The position numbers and the translations under genes are program-made. From NCBI RefSeq assembly GCF_025950085.1, contig NZ_JAPDDS010000001.1, positions 620,001 through 684,000 on the forward strand: a DNA stretch of 64,000 nt. The letters run 5' to 3'. This stretch comes from Luteolibacter flavescens (GTDB taxonomy: Bacteria > Verrucomicrobiota > Verrucomicrobiia > Verrucomicrobiales > Akkermansiaceae). Below are positions 26,284 to 35,458 of the stretch, piece after piece; the first letter of the stretch is position 1, and the number at the start of each line of letters is the position of its first letter. The notes beneath the pieces are model-generated. The model was not told where the DNA came from. It did not search any database and worked only from the letters and a program-made list of their open reading frames with translations.

Positions 26284-28263
26284 TCACGCTCCTGCCTCGG
26301 GATCGTAGTCCTTCGGCGCGCGGACGATGCGGTCGATCGGGAGCTTCGTGACGATGTTCCCGCCACTGCTGCGACCCTTGATCGGCACCTCGCCGAAGCT
26401 GAAGGGACGGCTCACGTTGCGCAGGCGCAGCGCGGGCTTGATGTGGACGACGAGCAATTGTTCCGCGCTCTCCGCCTCGCTCTTGTGGACGGCGAAGTAG
26501 AAAATGCGGCTGCCCGGCGTGCCCTTCATCAGGTCATACTCCTTGTCGCGCGTGATACCGCCGACCCGGAAGCGCTTCGCCAGGATCGCGCCTTCCTTTC
26601 CGTCGCGATAGATCATCGAGTAAATGAGGTCCTCGTCCTTCTTCAGGATGGCCACGCGCAGCGGACGCGGGCCGACGAAGAACTTGTCCGCCACCTTCAC
26701 CACGCGCATCTTGCCGTCCTGGCCGAAGATGATCACGTCATCCAGTGTCGAGCATCGCTCCACCGGCGTCTCCTTCTTCAGGCCGTAGCCGGCGAAGCCG
26801 TTCTTCTCATCGAGGTAAAGCGTCTCGGTGGCGAGGATCACCTGGCTGCGGTCCACGCGGTCGAAGGAGGAAACCTCCGTCTTCCGCTCGCGGCCCTTGC
26901 CGTATTTCTTCTTCAGGTCCTCGAACCACCGGATGGTGAACTTCGTGAGGTTCTTGAGATTCCTCTCGGTCTCCTCGATGTCTTTCTCCAGCGCCTTGAT
27001 CTCCTCGTCGGCCTTGAAGGAGTCGAACTTCGAGATGCGCTTGATCCGGATCTCCGTGAGGCGGACCAGATCCTCCTCGGTCACCTCGCGCTTGAGGAGC
27101 TTCTTGAAGGGCTTCAAGCCATCGTCGATGGCCTTCAGCACCGCTTCCCACGTCGTGCACTCCTCGATGTCGCGGTAGATGCGGTTCTCGATGAAGATCT
27201 TCTCCAGCGAGCTGAAGTGCCACTTCTCGGCAAGCTCGGCGAGGCGGATCTCCAACTCCTGCCGCAGCAGTTCCTTGGTGTGCTCCGCGTTCCGCTTCAG
27301 GATCTCGGACACGCCGAGGAACTGCGGCTTGTCATCCGCGATGACGCAGGCATTCGGCGAGAGGCTGAGCTCGCAATCCGTGAAGGCATATAGCGCGTCG
27401 CGCATGTTGTCCGGATCCACGCCAGACGGCAGGTGAACGAGGATATCGACCTCGGCGGCCGTGTTGTCCTCGATCTTCGCGATCTTGATCTTCCCCTTGT
27501 CCGCCGCGGCCACGATGGAGTCCATCAGCGCGCCCGTGGTGGTGCCAAAGGGGATCTCCGTGATGCGCATCACCCCCTTCTTCTCCGAAGAAATCCGCGC
27601 ACGCACGCGCACGCGTCCGCCACGCAGGCCGTCCTTGTAGTCGCTGGCATCCATGATGCCCGCAGTGGGGAAATCCGGCAGCAGCTCGAAGGGCTCCTTC
27701 CGCAGGGCACAGACCGACGCATCGATCAGCTCGATGAAATTGTGCGGCAGGAATTTGCACGCAAGTCCGACCGCGATCCCCTCGATGCCGTGGGCGAGCA
27801 GCAGCGGGAATTTCACCGGCAGCGTCAGCGGCTCCTTACGGCGGCCGTCGTAGTTCGAGATCCACTCGGTGATCTTCGGGCTGAAGAGGATATCGAGCGC
27901 GAACTTCGTGAGGCGCGCCTCGATGTATCGTCCTGCGGCGGCACCGTCACCGGTGAGGATGTTTCCCCAGTTCCCCTGCGGGTCGATCAGCAGGTCCTTT
28001 TGCCCCAGCACCACCAGCGCTTCCTCGATCGCGACGTTGCCGTGCGGGTGGTAGTTGATCGTGTGGCCCGCAATGTTCGCCACCTTGTTGTAGCGGCCGT
28101 CGTCGAGCTCCCTCATCGAGTGCAAGATCCGGCGCTGGACGGGCTTCAGGCCGTCATTGAGGTGCGGCACCGCACGCTCGAGGATGACGTAGGAGGCGTA
28201 GTCGAGGAAGTAGTCGGAATACATCGCCCCGAGGGAGGCGTGCTGGTCCGGATCGTGCATCAT
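26284..28263 (-). CDS. parC: DNA topoisomerase IV/gyrase subunit A (ParC-like), short C-terminal domain
   Basis: The 659-residue product (start at the first ATG of an ATGATG at 28263) is a type IIA topoisomerase A subunit. The breakage-reunion domain has LNDGLKPVQRRILHSM, YHPHGNVAIEEALV and the catalytic Tyr113 in AAAGRYIEARL. A long coiled coil follows (KADEEIKALEKDIEETERNL). The C-terminal part is only about 180 residues and has few beta-pinwheel blades (IIFGQDGKMRVV, LPIDRIVRAPKDYD), shorter than in typical GyrA or E. coli ParC and like Bacteroidetes/PVC ParC. No GyrA-box is evident, which favours a decatenase role. parE is not in the window. Confidence 0.93.
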   Translation of the reverse strand: MMHDPDQHASLGAMYSDYFLDYASYVILERAVPHLNDGLKPVQRRILHSMRELDDGRYNKVANIAGHTINYHPHGNVAIEEALVVLGQKDLLIDPQGNWGNILTGDGAAAGRYIEARLTKFALDILFSPKITEWISNYDGRRKEPLTLPVKFPLLLAHGIEGIAVGLACKFLPHNFIELIDASVCALRKEPFELLPDFPTAGIMDASDYKDGLRGGRVRVRARISSEKKGVMRITEIPFGTTTGALMDSIVAAADKGKIKIAKIEDNTAAEVDILVHLPSGVDPDNMRDALYAFTDCELSLSPNACVIADDKPQFLGVSEILKRNAEHTKELLRQELEIRLAELAEKWHFSSLEKIFIENRIYRDIEECTTWEAVLKAIDDGLKPFKKLLKREVTEEDLVRLTEIRIKRISKFDSFKADEEIKALEKDIEETERNLKNLTKFTIRWFEDLKKKYGKGRERKTEVSSFDRVDRSQVILATETLYLDEKNGFAGYGLKKETPVERCSTLDDVIIFGQDGKMRVVKVADKFFVGPRPLRVAILKKDEDLIYSMIYRDGKEGAILAKRFRVGGITRDKEYDLMKGTPGSRIFYFAVHKSEAESAEQLLVVHIKPALRLRNVSRPFSFGEVPIKGRSSGGNIVTKLPIDRIVRAPKDYDPEAGA

Positions 28264-28490
28264 GGAGGGCGGAGGCTGGGCCGTCCGGGCGGGGGGCGCA
28301 AGTGCGGAAGCGGACTGTGGCCAATCCTGCGCCAGCCGCATTTCCGGGGTCAAAAGACGCGCTTCCCCTCACCCACAGGCTGCCGGATCGCCCCGCGACG
28401 CCTGTCCCCACTCCGCTTCCTACCTCATTTCGGGGGATTGCGGGCCGTCCCCTCTCCGGAGTTTCATCGGGATGAACCGGCCCTCCGCCC

Positions 28491-31133
28491 ATGAAACCCA
28501 TCGCCCTGCTCCTGCTGATTTCCTCCCTCGCGCTTGCCGATGACACGGCTTGGCCCGCCGTCACGAACGAGGCGAAGCCGTGGACGCGCTGGTGGTGGCT
28601 CGGCAGCGGCGTCGATGCAGAGAACCTGACGCGCGAGCTGGAAGCCTTCTCCAAGGCCGGCCTCGGCGGCGTGGAGATCTGCCCGATCTACGGGGCGAAG
28701 GGCTACGAGGATCGCGACCTGACCTTCCTCTCCGAAAAATGGACCGCCGCCTACGCCCATGCCGCGAGGGAGAGCGCCCGGCTCGGGATGGGCATCGACC
28801 TCACCACCGGCACCGGCTGGCCCTTCGGCGGGCCATGGGTGGAGGAAAAGGACGCCTCCGCATCGCTCAAACCCATCGTCCAAACCGCCGGGGCAGGGCA
28901 GGTCTTCCGGCTGGTGGCGGACGGGAAGATCGAGGCGCTGACTGCACGATCCGAGGACGGGCAAGACGCCGACCTGATGGACCTCGTGAAAGGGAATCGC
29001 CTCACCTGGACCCCTGCCGAGGGCACCTGGAGGGTCCACGGCCTCGCTTCGAAACACGGCATCCAGAAGGTGAAGCGGGCCGCGCCCGGCGGTGCAGGCT
29101 GGGTGCTCGACCCCTTCTCACCGGAGGCAATCGCGAACTACCTGAAGCCCTTCGGCACCGCGCTCGACCGGCCCGATGTCCCCGAGCCGCGCGCCCATTT
29201 CCACGATTCCTTCGAATACTACGGTGCAGGGTGGACCGACGAACTTTTCGCGCGGTTCGAGGAGCTTCGCGGCTACGACCTGCGCACGCAGCTCCCCGCC
29301 TTCAACGGCGAGGGCGATGCCGGGACCGTTACACGCGTCCGTGCCGACTACCGGGAGACGATGAGCGACCTGCATCGCGAGTATCTTGCCAAGTGGCACG
29401 ACTGGGTCGGGCAGCGCGGCAGCCTGACGAGGAACCAAGCCCACGGCTCGCCGGGCAACCTGCTCGACCACTACGCCGTCGCGGACATCCCGGAAACGGA
29501 GATCTTCCGCCACGTCGATGAAGTGCAGATCCCGATGCTCCAGTTCGCATCATCCGCGGCTCACGCCACCGGGAAGAAGCTCGTTTCGGCGGAGACTTTC
29601 ACTTGGCTCGGCGAGCACTTCCAAGTGACCCCCGCGAAGCTGAAGGAAGCGGCGGATTTCGTCTGGCTCGGCGGCGTGAACCACATCGTCTATCACGGCA
29701 TCTCCTACTCTCCCGCGGATGCGCCGTGGCCCGGCTGGCTTTTCTACGCCTCCACCCACATGGGGCCGAATGGCGGGCTGTGGAAGGACCTGCCTGCTTT
29801 CAATTCCTACATCGCACGCGTGCAGTCCCATCTCCAGGCAGGTCGGCCGGACGCCGACGTGCTGCTGTATTTCCCCATCCACGACATCTGGCACGATGGC
29901 AGCGAAGGCCTGCCACTTTTCACGATGCACAATCAGGAGAAGTGGCTGCATCCAACCGCATTCTACCGCGCCGCGATGGATCTGTGGAAGGCGGGCGTCC
30001 CGTGCGACTACGTGTCGGAGCGACTGCTGGCCGATGCAAAGGTCAATGGTGGCCTCATCGAACTCGGCGGTTCTTCCCACAAGCTGCTGGTCATTCCCGA
30101 GACCCGCCATCTCTCACCCGATGTCGCGCGTCGCCTGATCGACCTCGCGGAAGCGGGAGCCACCGTCGTCTTCATGGGCGCGCTTCCTGCCGACGTTCCG
30201 GGGCTGTCGGCTCTTGAGGACCGGAAGAAGGAGCTCGCCGCGATCTTCGCTGCGGTGAAGGGCGACGGGGGCACTCCGGTTTCGCGGGGACGCATCATCG
30301 TCCGCGGAAATCCGGAGCAGGTCCTCGCCGCATCCGGAAGCGCTGCCGAGCCGCTGGCAAAGCATGGGCTTCGCTTCGTGCGTCGCCGGAGAGAGGACGG
30401 CTGGTGCTACTTCATCGTGAACACGACCGGGAAGGACTTCCGCGAGCAGGTGACCTTTGCCACGCCGATGAAGTCCGCCGTGATGCTCGACCCGATGACC
30501 GGCAGGAGCGGCGTGACCGAGATCACGGACGGCATCCACCTCAGCCTCGCGCCGGGCGAATCGCGCATCATCCGCACCTTCTCTAACAGATCGGCCGATG
30601 GCCCGCGATGGACAGCGCTGGAGCCGAGCGGCGAATCGCTCCCGCTGGCCGGCACGTGGAAGGTCAGCTTCCTCGAGGGAGGCCCGGCACTGCCCGCCTC
30701 CTTCGAGACTTCTACCTTGGGCTCTTGGACGGAGCAGGCCGGAGACGCCTTCCGCAGCTTCTCCGGCACCGCGCTCTATCGTTTGGAGTTCACGCTGGAT
30801 GAGAGCTTTCCGGCCGTGCTCGATCTGGGCGAGATCGCGCATACTGCAAGGGTGCGGATCAATGGAAAGGATGCGGGCACTTGCTGGACACCACCGCATC
30901 GGATCGACGCCAGCGATCTGTTAGAGAAGGGCACGAACGTCCTCGAAATCGAAGTCTCGAACCTCGCCGCAAACCGCATCACCGACCTCGACCGGCGCAA
31001 GATCCCGTGGAAATCCTTCCACGAAATCAACTTTGTGAACATCGACTACAAGGATTTCGACGCGTCTTCATTGCCTCCCCTGCCATCCGGCTTGCTTGGC
31101 CCGGTGCGACTTCTTCCGTTGAGAAAACCTTGA
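28491..31133 (+). CDS. Exported GH106-like glycoside hydrolase (alpha-L-rhamnosidase type)
   Basis: The 880-residue product has a short signal peptide (MKPIALLLLISSLALA) and then a (beta/alpha)8-type catalytic region beginning PWTRWWWLGSGVDAENLTRELEAF, with GGVEICPIYG and GIDLTTGTGWPFGGPWV, segments characteristic of the GH106 family. Further conserved pieces are HDSFEYYGAGW and HIVYHGISYSP. The C-terminal part (about 700-880) has a beta-sandwich, galactose-binding-like domain (ALYRLEFTLDESFPAVLDLGEIAHTARVRINGKD). GH106 enzymes remove terminal alpha-L-rhamnose from pectic and other polysaccharides. The neighbouring parC is divergent and unrelated. Confidence 0.88.
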   Translation: MKPIALLLLISSLALADDTAWPAVTNEAKPWTRWWWLGSGVDAENLTRELEAFSKAGLGGVEICPIYGAKGYEDRDLTFLSEKWTAAYAHAARESARLGMGIDLTTGTGWPFGGPWVEEKDASASLKPIVQTAGAGQVFRLVADGKIEALTARSEDGQDADLMDLVKGNRLTWTPAEGTWRVHGLASKHGIQKVKRAAPGGAGWVLDPFSPEAIANYLKPFGTALDRPDVPEPRAHFHDSFEYYGAGWTDELFARFEELRGYDLRTQLPAFNGEGDAGTVTRVRADYRETMSDLHREYLAKWHDWVGQRGSLTRNQAHGSPGNLLDHYAVADIPETEIFRHVDEVQIPMLQFASSAAHATGKKLVSAETFTWLGEHFQVTPAKLKEAADFVWLGGVNHIVYHGISYSPADAPWPGWLFYASTHMGPNGGLWKDLPAFNSYIARVQSHLQAGRPDADVLLYFPIHDIWHDGSEGLPLFTMHNQEKWLHPTAFYRAAMDLWKAGVPCDYVSERLLADAKVNGGLIELGGSSHKLLVIPETRHLSPDVARRLIDLAEAGATVVFMGALPADVPGLSALEDRKKELAAIFAAVKGDGGTPVSRGRIIVRGNPEQVLAASGSAAEPLAKHGLRFVRRRREDGWCYFIVNTTGKDFREQVTFATPMKSAVMLDPMTGRSGVTEITDGIHLSLAPGESRIIRTFSNRSADGPRWTALEPSGESLPLAGTWKVSFLEGGPALPASFETSTLGSWTEQAGDAFRSFSGTALYRLEFTLDESFPAVLDLGEIAHTARVRINGKDAGTCWTPPHRIDASDLLEKGTNVLEIEVSNLAANRITDLDRRKIPWKSFHEINFVNIDYKDFDASSLPPLPSGLLGPVRLLPLRKP

Positions 31134-31205
31134 TGCCACGGGGATCATGCACGCTGCAATTTCGTGCCCGCCAACCTTGATGCGCATGACGATTTTCCTT
31201 TGGCC

Positions 31206-31239
31206 GAACGAGCCATTCGGTTTTTCCGAAGGCTCGTTC
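31206..31239. promoter_or_regulatory. Perfect composite hairpin upstream of the heme oxygenase gene
   Basis: GAACGAGCC (31206-31214) pairs with GGCTCGTTC (31231-31239), enclosing a second stem TTCGG/CCGAA around TTTTT. An overlapping CGTTCTGAACG palindrome follows at 31235-31245. There is no T-run on the 3' side of either strand, so this does not look like an ordinary terminator; an operator or RNA structure in the bphO leader is possible. Confidence 0.4.
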
Positions 31240-31321
31240 TGAACGAAAAAATTGCACCTGCCAATGATCCGCGACAAATTCATGCACCGACGGCCATTTA
31301 CCGGCAGTTCGGTTCAGGCGC

Positions 31322-31906
31322 ATGACACTCCTCCAGGCATTGCGGGCCGCGACTCACTCGTCCCACCAGCAGCTCGACCGACAGATCTCCGGCGAAGAGA
31401 TCACCTCGGACCGGGAAGCCTACGCCCGTTATCTGGAGCGCTTCCACGACGGTCTTGCGACGTGCTGGTCGCAGCTTGACTGGGCACTGCTCGCGGATCT
31501 CGGCCTGCCGGATCTGGACGCCCGCAAGGCGCGCTATCACTCGCTCACCGCGGACCTGAACACGCTGGGGCATCCCGTTCCTGCGCTTGATGGCACGCCT
31601 GCGCCGCAAGGTGACGCGGCACGCACCATCGGCTGCCTCTACGTGCTGGAAGGCAGCATCCACGGCGGTGCCATCCTGCTCGCCGAGTTGGAAAAGAACA
31701 CAGGCACCGTGCCTGCCGATGCCTGCCGGTTCATGACCGGCTTCGGCGAGCAGAACCGCACCCGCTGGAAGGACTTCACCGCATGGCTCGATTCACTCGA
31801 AGCCGATGACGACTTCCGGAAAGACGCGGCGGAATCCGCGGTAAAGGCCTTCGAAAATTTCATCACCTCCTTCGGCGTCACTTCCGCCACTCCTGCCACG
31901 CCTTGA
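31322..31906 (+). CDS. bphO: Biliverdin-producing heme oxygenase
   Basis: The 194-residue product opens heme to biliverdin, the chromophore of bacteriophytochromes. It shows the proximal heme ligand His15 in LRAATHSSHQQLD and the distal-helix glycine motif GCLYVLEGSIHGGAILL. Length fits the short bacterial class. The stop codon TGA overlaps the ATG of the phytochrome kinase by one base (TGATG), so both are made together, the standard bphO-bphP arrangement. The leader carries the hairpin at 31206-31239. Confidence 0.94.
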   Translation: MTLLQALRAATHSSHQQLDRQISGEEITSDREAYARYLERFHDGLATCWSQLDWALLADLGLPDLDARKARYHSLTADLNTLGHPVPALDGTPAPQGDAARTIGCLYVLEGSIHGGAILLAELEKNTGTVPADACRFMTGFGEQNRTRWKDFTAWLDSLEADDDFRKDAAESAVKAFENFITSFGVTSATPATP

Positions 31907-34161
31907 TGAGCGACTCCATTCCATCATCCCTTCCGACACCGGACACCGACGATTGCGCCCGCGAGCCCATCCACATCCCGGGCTCGGTGCAGCCGCATGG
32001 CGTGCTCTTCGTGCTGGCCACGGAGCGACTGGAGATCCTCCAGGTCAGCGCGAGTGCAGCGGACCTCATCGGACGCGATCCCGCGGCGCTGGCAGGCACG
32101 GCATTCCTCGAAATCGTCCCGCCGGATGCACGCGGCCCGGTGGAGCGACTGGTGCGCGAGGCCGCCACGACCTACGTGAATCCCTTCCGCGTGCCCGTGG
32201 CCGTGGGAGACGAGGTCAGGTTCTTCGATGGCATCGTCCACATTCTGGAATCAGGCGAGACAGTGGTGGAGCTGGAAAACGATCCCGCATTTCCCCACCA
32301 GGGCCACGAGTCCACCGAGGGTCTGGACAACTACCTCCAGATCGTCCACCGCTCGCTTGCCCAGCTCTCCGGCGTCTGCAATGCCCGTGATATCGCTGCC
32401 GTGATGGCGCGCGAGGTGAAGACCTTCACGGGCTTCGACCGGGTGATGATCTACCGCTTCGCCGCGGACTACCATGGCGTGGTGATCGCCGAAGCCGTGG
32501 AACCGGAGATGGAGCCCTACATGGATCTCCACTACCCGGCCAGCGACATCCCGCCGCAGGCCCGCGCGCTGTATCTGAAGAATCCGGTGCGCCTGCTGCA
32601 GGACGTCCACGCCACCCCGGTGCCGCTCGTTCCCGCGCTGCATCCCGCAACGGGTGCCCCGCTCGACATGAGCCGCGCCGTGCTCCGCAGCATGTCCCCC
32701 ATCCACGTCCAGTATCTGAAGAACATGGGCGTGGCTTCCTCGCTCTCGATCTCGCTGGTCGTCGATGGCAAGCTGTGGGGCCTCATCGCGTGCCATCACC
32801 GCACGCCGCGCTTTGTCTCCTATGCCATCCGTGCGACGGCCTGCCTCTACGCCATCGTCATGTCGGCGCAGCTCAAGGCAAAGCAGGCCAGCCTGGAAAA
32901 CCTCCGCATGTCCTCCGCCCGACGCATGGCGCTGGACCTCATCACCGGCCTGAAGGACTACGCCGATCCGGTGGGCAGCCTCGGTGAAACGCTTCCGGCA
33001 CTGCGAGATCTCTTCAAGGCGGACGGTGCCGCCGTCCTGTCGCTCCAGGGCATCCGCTCGGAAGGCTCCGCGCCGGAAGACCTGGAATTGCTATCCTTGC
33101 GCCAGCAGCTCGAGAAGCACCGCGACCAGGGCATCGTGATCACCCACGAGGCATCCACCCTCTTCCCCAGCCTGGCGGAGGGCCTTCCCCGCGCCGCCGG
33201 ACTCGTGGCCATCCACCTCGGCGAACACGCGTGGCTGGTGGTCTTCCGCGACGAGGCGGTGAAGCGCGTGAAGTGGGCCGGCGATCCCACGAACGCGAAG
33301 TTCCGCGATGAAAGCGGCGTGCTCTCCCCGCGCAGCAGCTTCGCCGCGTGGCAGGAGACCGTCCGCGGACAAGCGATGCCGTGGCCCGACTCTACCACCG
33401 TGCTCACCACCGAAGTGCGTGCCGGCATCCTGGAGCTGGTCCGCAAGCGAAACATCCTGCTGGAACGCTCGAACCAGGACCTGCGCCGCTTCGCCGGAAT
33501 CATCGCCCACGAGGTGAAGAACCAACTCCAGTCCGGCATGATGGCGCTCTCGCTGCTGGAGTACAAGAGCGAATCCACTGCCCCCGAGGTCGCGCAGCTC
33601 GCCGGTCTCGCGAGCAGGTCGCTGGGGAATCTCGCGAAATTCACCAACGACATGCTGGAATTCTCCGAGACGGAGATGAACTCCACCATCGAGGACATCG
33701 ACTTCGCGGAAATGGCGCGCGAGATCGTGGACCAGCTCCACATGAGCGGCCGCACCGAGGGAGCGGTGATCCAGATCATGTCGCTGCCACGCATCCGCGG
33801 GCCGAAGTCGCAGATGCATCACCTGCTGAGCAACCTGCTGCGGAACGCGCTGACGCATGCTCGCTCGGAATCGAAGAACCTCCACATTGAGATCGGTGCG
33901 CGGGCGGACGAGACCCATGGCACCGTGATCTACGTCCGTGACGATGGCCGCGGCATCCCCTCGGAGAAGCGGGACAAGATCTTCGAATACTTCTTCAGCG
34001 ACCGCGGCGGGGAAACGAAGGGCACCGGCATCGGCCTCGCCTTCTGCGCGCAGGTCGTCCAGCGGCTCGGCCACCGCATGTGGGTGGAGTCGGAGGTTCA
34101 GGAGGGCTCCACCTTCTACTTCTCGGTCAGCCCGGCGGACGAGTCACCCCAGCAAGGCTGA
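31906..34161 (+). CDS. bphP: Bacteriophytochrome histidine kinase
   Basis: The 751-residue red/far-red light sensor has the full phytochrome core. The biliverdin-attaching Cys17 precedes a PAS domain (CAREPIHIPGSVQPHGVLFVL). The GAF domain contains YPASDIPPQARALYLKN (the DIP motif), and the PHY domain has the tongue motif PRSSFAAWQETVRG. The output is a histidine kinase: phosphoacceptor His535 in GIIAHEVKNQLQ, then NLLRNALTHA, DDGRGIPSEKRDKIFEYFF and GTGIGLAF. No response regulator lies beside it, so the partner is elsewhere. The 3' end overlaps the convergent acyltransferase gene by 18 bases. Confidence 0.97.
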   Translation: MSDSIPSSLPTPDTDDCAREPIHIPGSVQPHGVLFVLATERLEILQVSASAADLIGRDPAALAGTAFLEIVPPDARGPVERLVREAATTYVNPFRVPVAVGDEVRFFDGIVHILESGETVVELENDPAFPHQGHESTEGLDNYLQIVHRSLAQLSGVCNARDIAAVMAREVKTFTGFDRVMIYRFAADYHGVVIAEAVEPEMEPYMDLHYPASDIPPQARALYLKNPVRLLQDVHATPVPLVPALHPATGAPLDMSRAVLRSMSPIHVQYLKNMGVASSLSISLVVDGKLWGLIACHHRTPRFVSYAIRATACLYAIVMSAQLKAKQASLENLRMSSARRMALDLITGLKDYADPVGSLGETLPALRDLFKADGAAVLSLQGIRSEGSAPEDLELLSLRQQLEKHRDQGIVITHEASTLFPSLAEGLPRAAGLVAIHLGEHAWLVVFRDEAVKRVKWAGDPTNAKFRDESGVLSPRSSFAAWQETVRGQAMPWPDSTTVLTTEVRAGILELVRKRNILLERSNQDLRRFAGIIAHEVKNQLQSGMMALSLLEYKSESTAPEVAQLAGLASRSLGNLAKFTNDMLEFSETEMNSTIEDIDFAEMAREIVDQLHMSGRTEGAVIQIMSLPRIRGPKSQMHHLLSNLLRNALTHARSESKNLHIEIGARADETHGTVIYVRDDGRGIPSEKRDKIFEYFFSDRGGETKGTGIGLAFCAQVVQRLGHRMWVESEVQEGSTFYFSVSPADESPQQG

Positions 34162-35334
34162 CAGCCGCTCTTCCAGCAGGCCGGTCAATTGCCCCGCGCC
34201 GCCCTTGGCGGGAAGCTCTCCCGCCGCGAGCATGCTGCTCACGGGGATGGGCTCGCCCGCAGTGACGCGTGCGGTGCGTGGCGAGGGGTAGTTCGGAAAG
34301 CCGAGCAGGTCCTCTTCCAGCTTCATGATCGTCTCCGCCCGGCGGTCGAGCGTCTGCTCAGCGAGAAAGTAATCGCCGATGTAGCTGTGGGCCTGCAGCG
34401 CGGTGAAGACGCGGTCGAGATCGTCGAGCAATTCATCACGCTCCACGAAGGTCGGCGGCTTCTCGGCATCGAGCAGGCGCTTCCGGATGCGATAGCGCTG
34501 GGCACGCACGCGCTCCGGGGCGGTGGCGCTCTTCGGGTCGCGGCCATGGCGTGCTTCCGCGATGGTCAGCAGCGCATCGCACAGCGTGGCGAGGCGATCC
34601 TGGATCTGCCCGCGCCCGGCTTCACCCGTATGCTCCATTTCCTTCAGCCCCAGCAGGCCGGTGCCGAGCCTCACGATCCGCTCGTCGATGGGCAGTGCCG
34701 GCCGCGGTGTCCAGCCGATGCGGTCCTCCAGCCGGGACAGCCGGTCGCGGAAGGTCTCCTCAACCAGAGGATCATGCAGGAAGCGGATGCCCACCGGGAC
34801 GAGGTAGGCCTCCTTGCCATCCTTCAGCCGGGCGGCGGCCTTCAGCAGGATGGACGCGACGCCCTCGTGCAAGGGGTCCAGACGCTCGTGGTGGTGATAG
34901 ATCTCGCCCTCGGGATAGATCACCAGCGGATCGCTGCTGCTTTCCAGAAGGGTGATCGCCGTCTTGATCGCCGAGAGATCCGGGCCATCCCGATCCACGG
35001 AAAAGACGCCCATGCTCTCCAGCGCGAAGGAGCCGAGCTTGCTGATCTCGAAGACCTCGCGGGCTGCCATGAAATGCGACTTCATCCCGTGCCGCGCGAC
35101 CAGCTCGGTCATCACGTGCGGGTCCGAGTGGTCGGCGTGGTTCGGCGCGAGCAATACCGCATGCCCCGCGCGGGAAAGCTCTCGCACCCGGTCGAAGCCG
35201 GAGTCATCGAGCTTCGTGACCGCGAATTTCTTCTGGAGGTAGTAGCGGTTCGCCATCAGCCCGATGGGCCGGAACCACGCCCGCGGCCTCGGGGGGCGGA
35301 AGGTGTAGGGCAAGTCATTGCGGAGCCGACGCAT
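34144..35334 (-). CDS. PlsC-type acyltransferase with a C-terminal extension
   Basis: The 396-residue protein contains a glycerolipid acyltransferase domain: HADHSD (catalytic His66 and Asp71), the EGE-type motif YPEGE at 140-144, and LVPVGIRFL. It is longer than 1-acylglycerol-3-phosphate acyltransferases (about 240), with a helical C-terminal half (RYRIRKRLLDAEKPPTFVERDELLDDLDRVF) of unknown role. A membrane lipid or envelope acyl-transfer function is likely. The N-terminus has no strong transmembrane helix. Confidence 0.85.
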   Translation of the reverse strand: MRRLRNDLPYTFRPPRPRAWFRPIGLMANRYYLQKKFAVTKLDDSGFDRVRELSRAGHAVLLAPNHADHSDPHVMTELVARHGMKSHFMAAREVFEISKLGSFALESMGVFSVDRDGPDLSAIKTAITLLESSSDPLVIYPEGEIYHHHERLDPLHEGVASILLKAAARLKDGKEAYLVPVGIRFLHDPLVEETFRDRLSRLEDRIGWTPRPALPIDERIVRLGTGLLGLKEMEHTGEAGRGQIQDRLATLCDALLTIAEARHGRDPKSATAPERVRAQRYRIRKRLLDAEKPPTFVERDELLDDLDRVFTALQAHSYIGDYFLAEQTLDRRAETIMKLEEDLLGFPNYPSPRTARVTAGEPIPVSSMLAAGELPAKGGAGQLTGLLEERLSALLG

Positions 35335-35397
35335 GACATGAAGCTAGGGAGGGAGCCGGTGCTGCCAAGTGCCAATCGACACCCTGCTCGCACCCCC

Positions 35398-35435
35398 AAA
35401 AAGGAGGCTCCCCCGCATGACGGGGAAGCCTCCTT
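35398..35435 (-). terminator. Terminator of the TSP3-repeat gene
   Basis: On the minus strand AAGGAGGCTTCCCCG pairs with CGGGGGAGCCTCCTT (one bulge) and is followed by a T-run (35398-35402 complement). It lies 24 bases after the stop of the gene ending at 35459. Confidence 0.8.
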
Positions 35436-35458
35436 GGCTACAACACTCTCTGGGGAGA

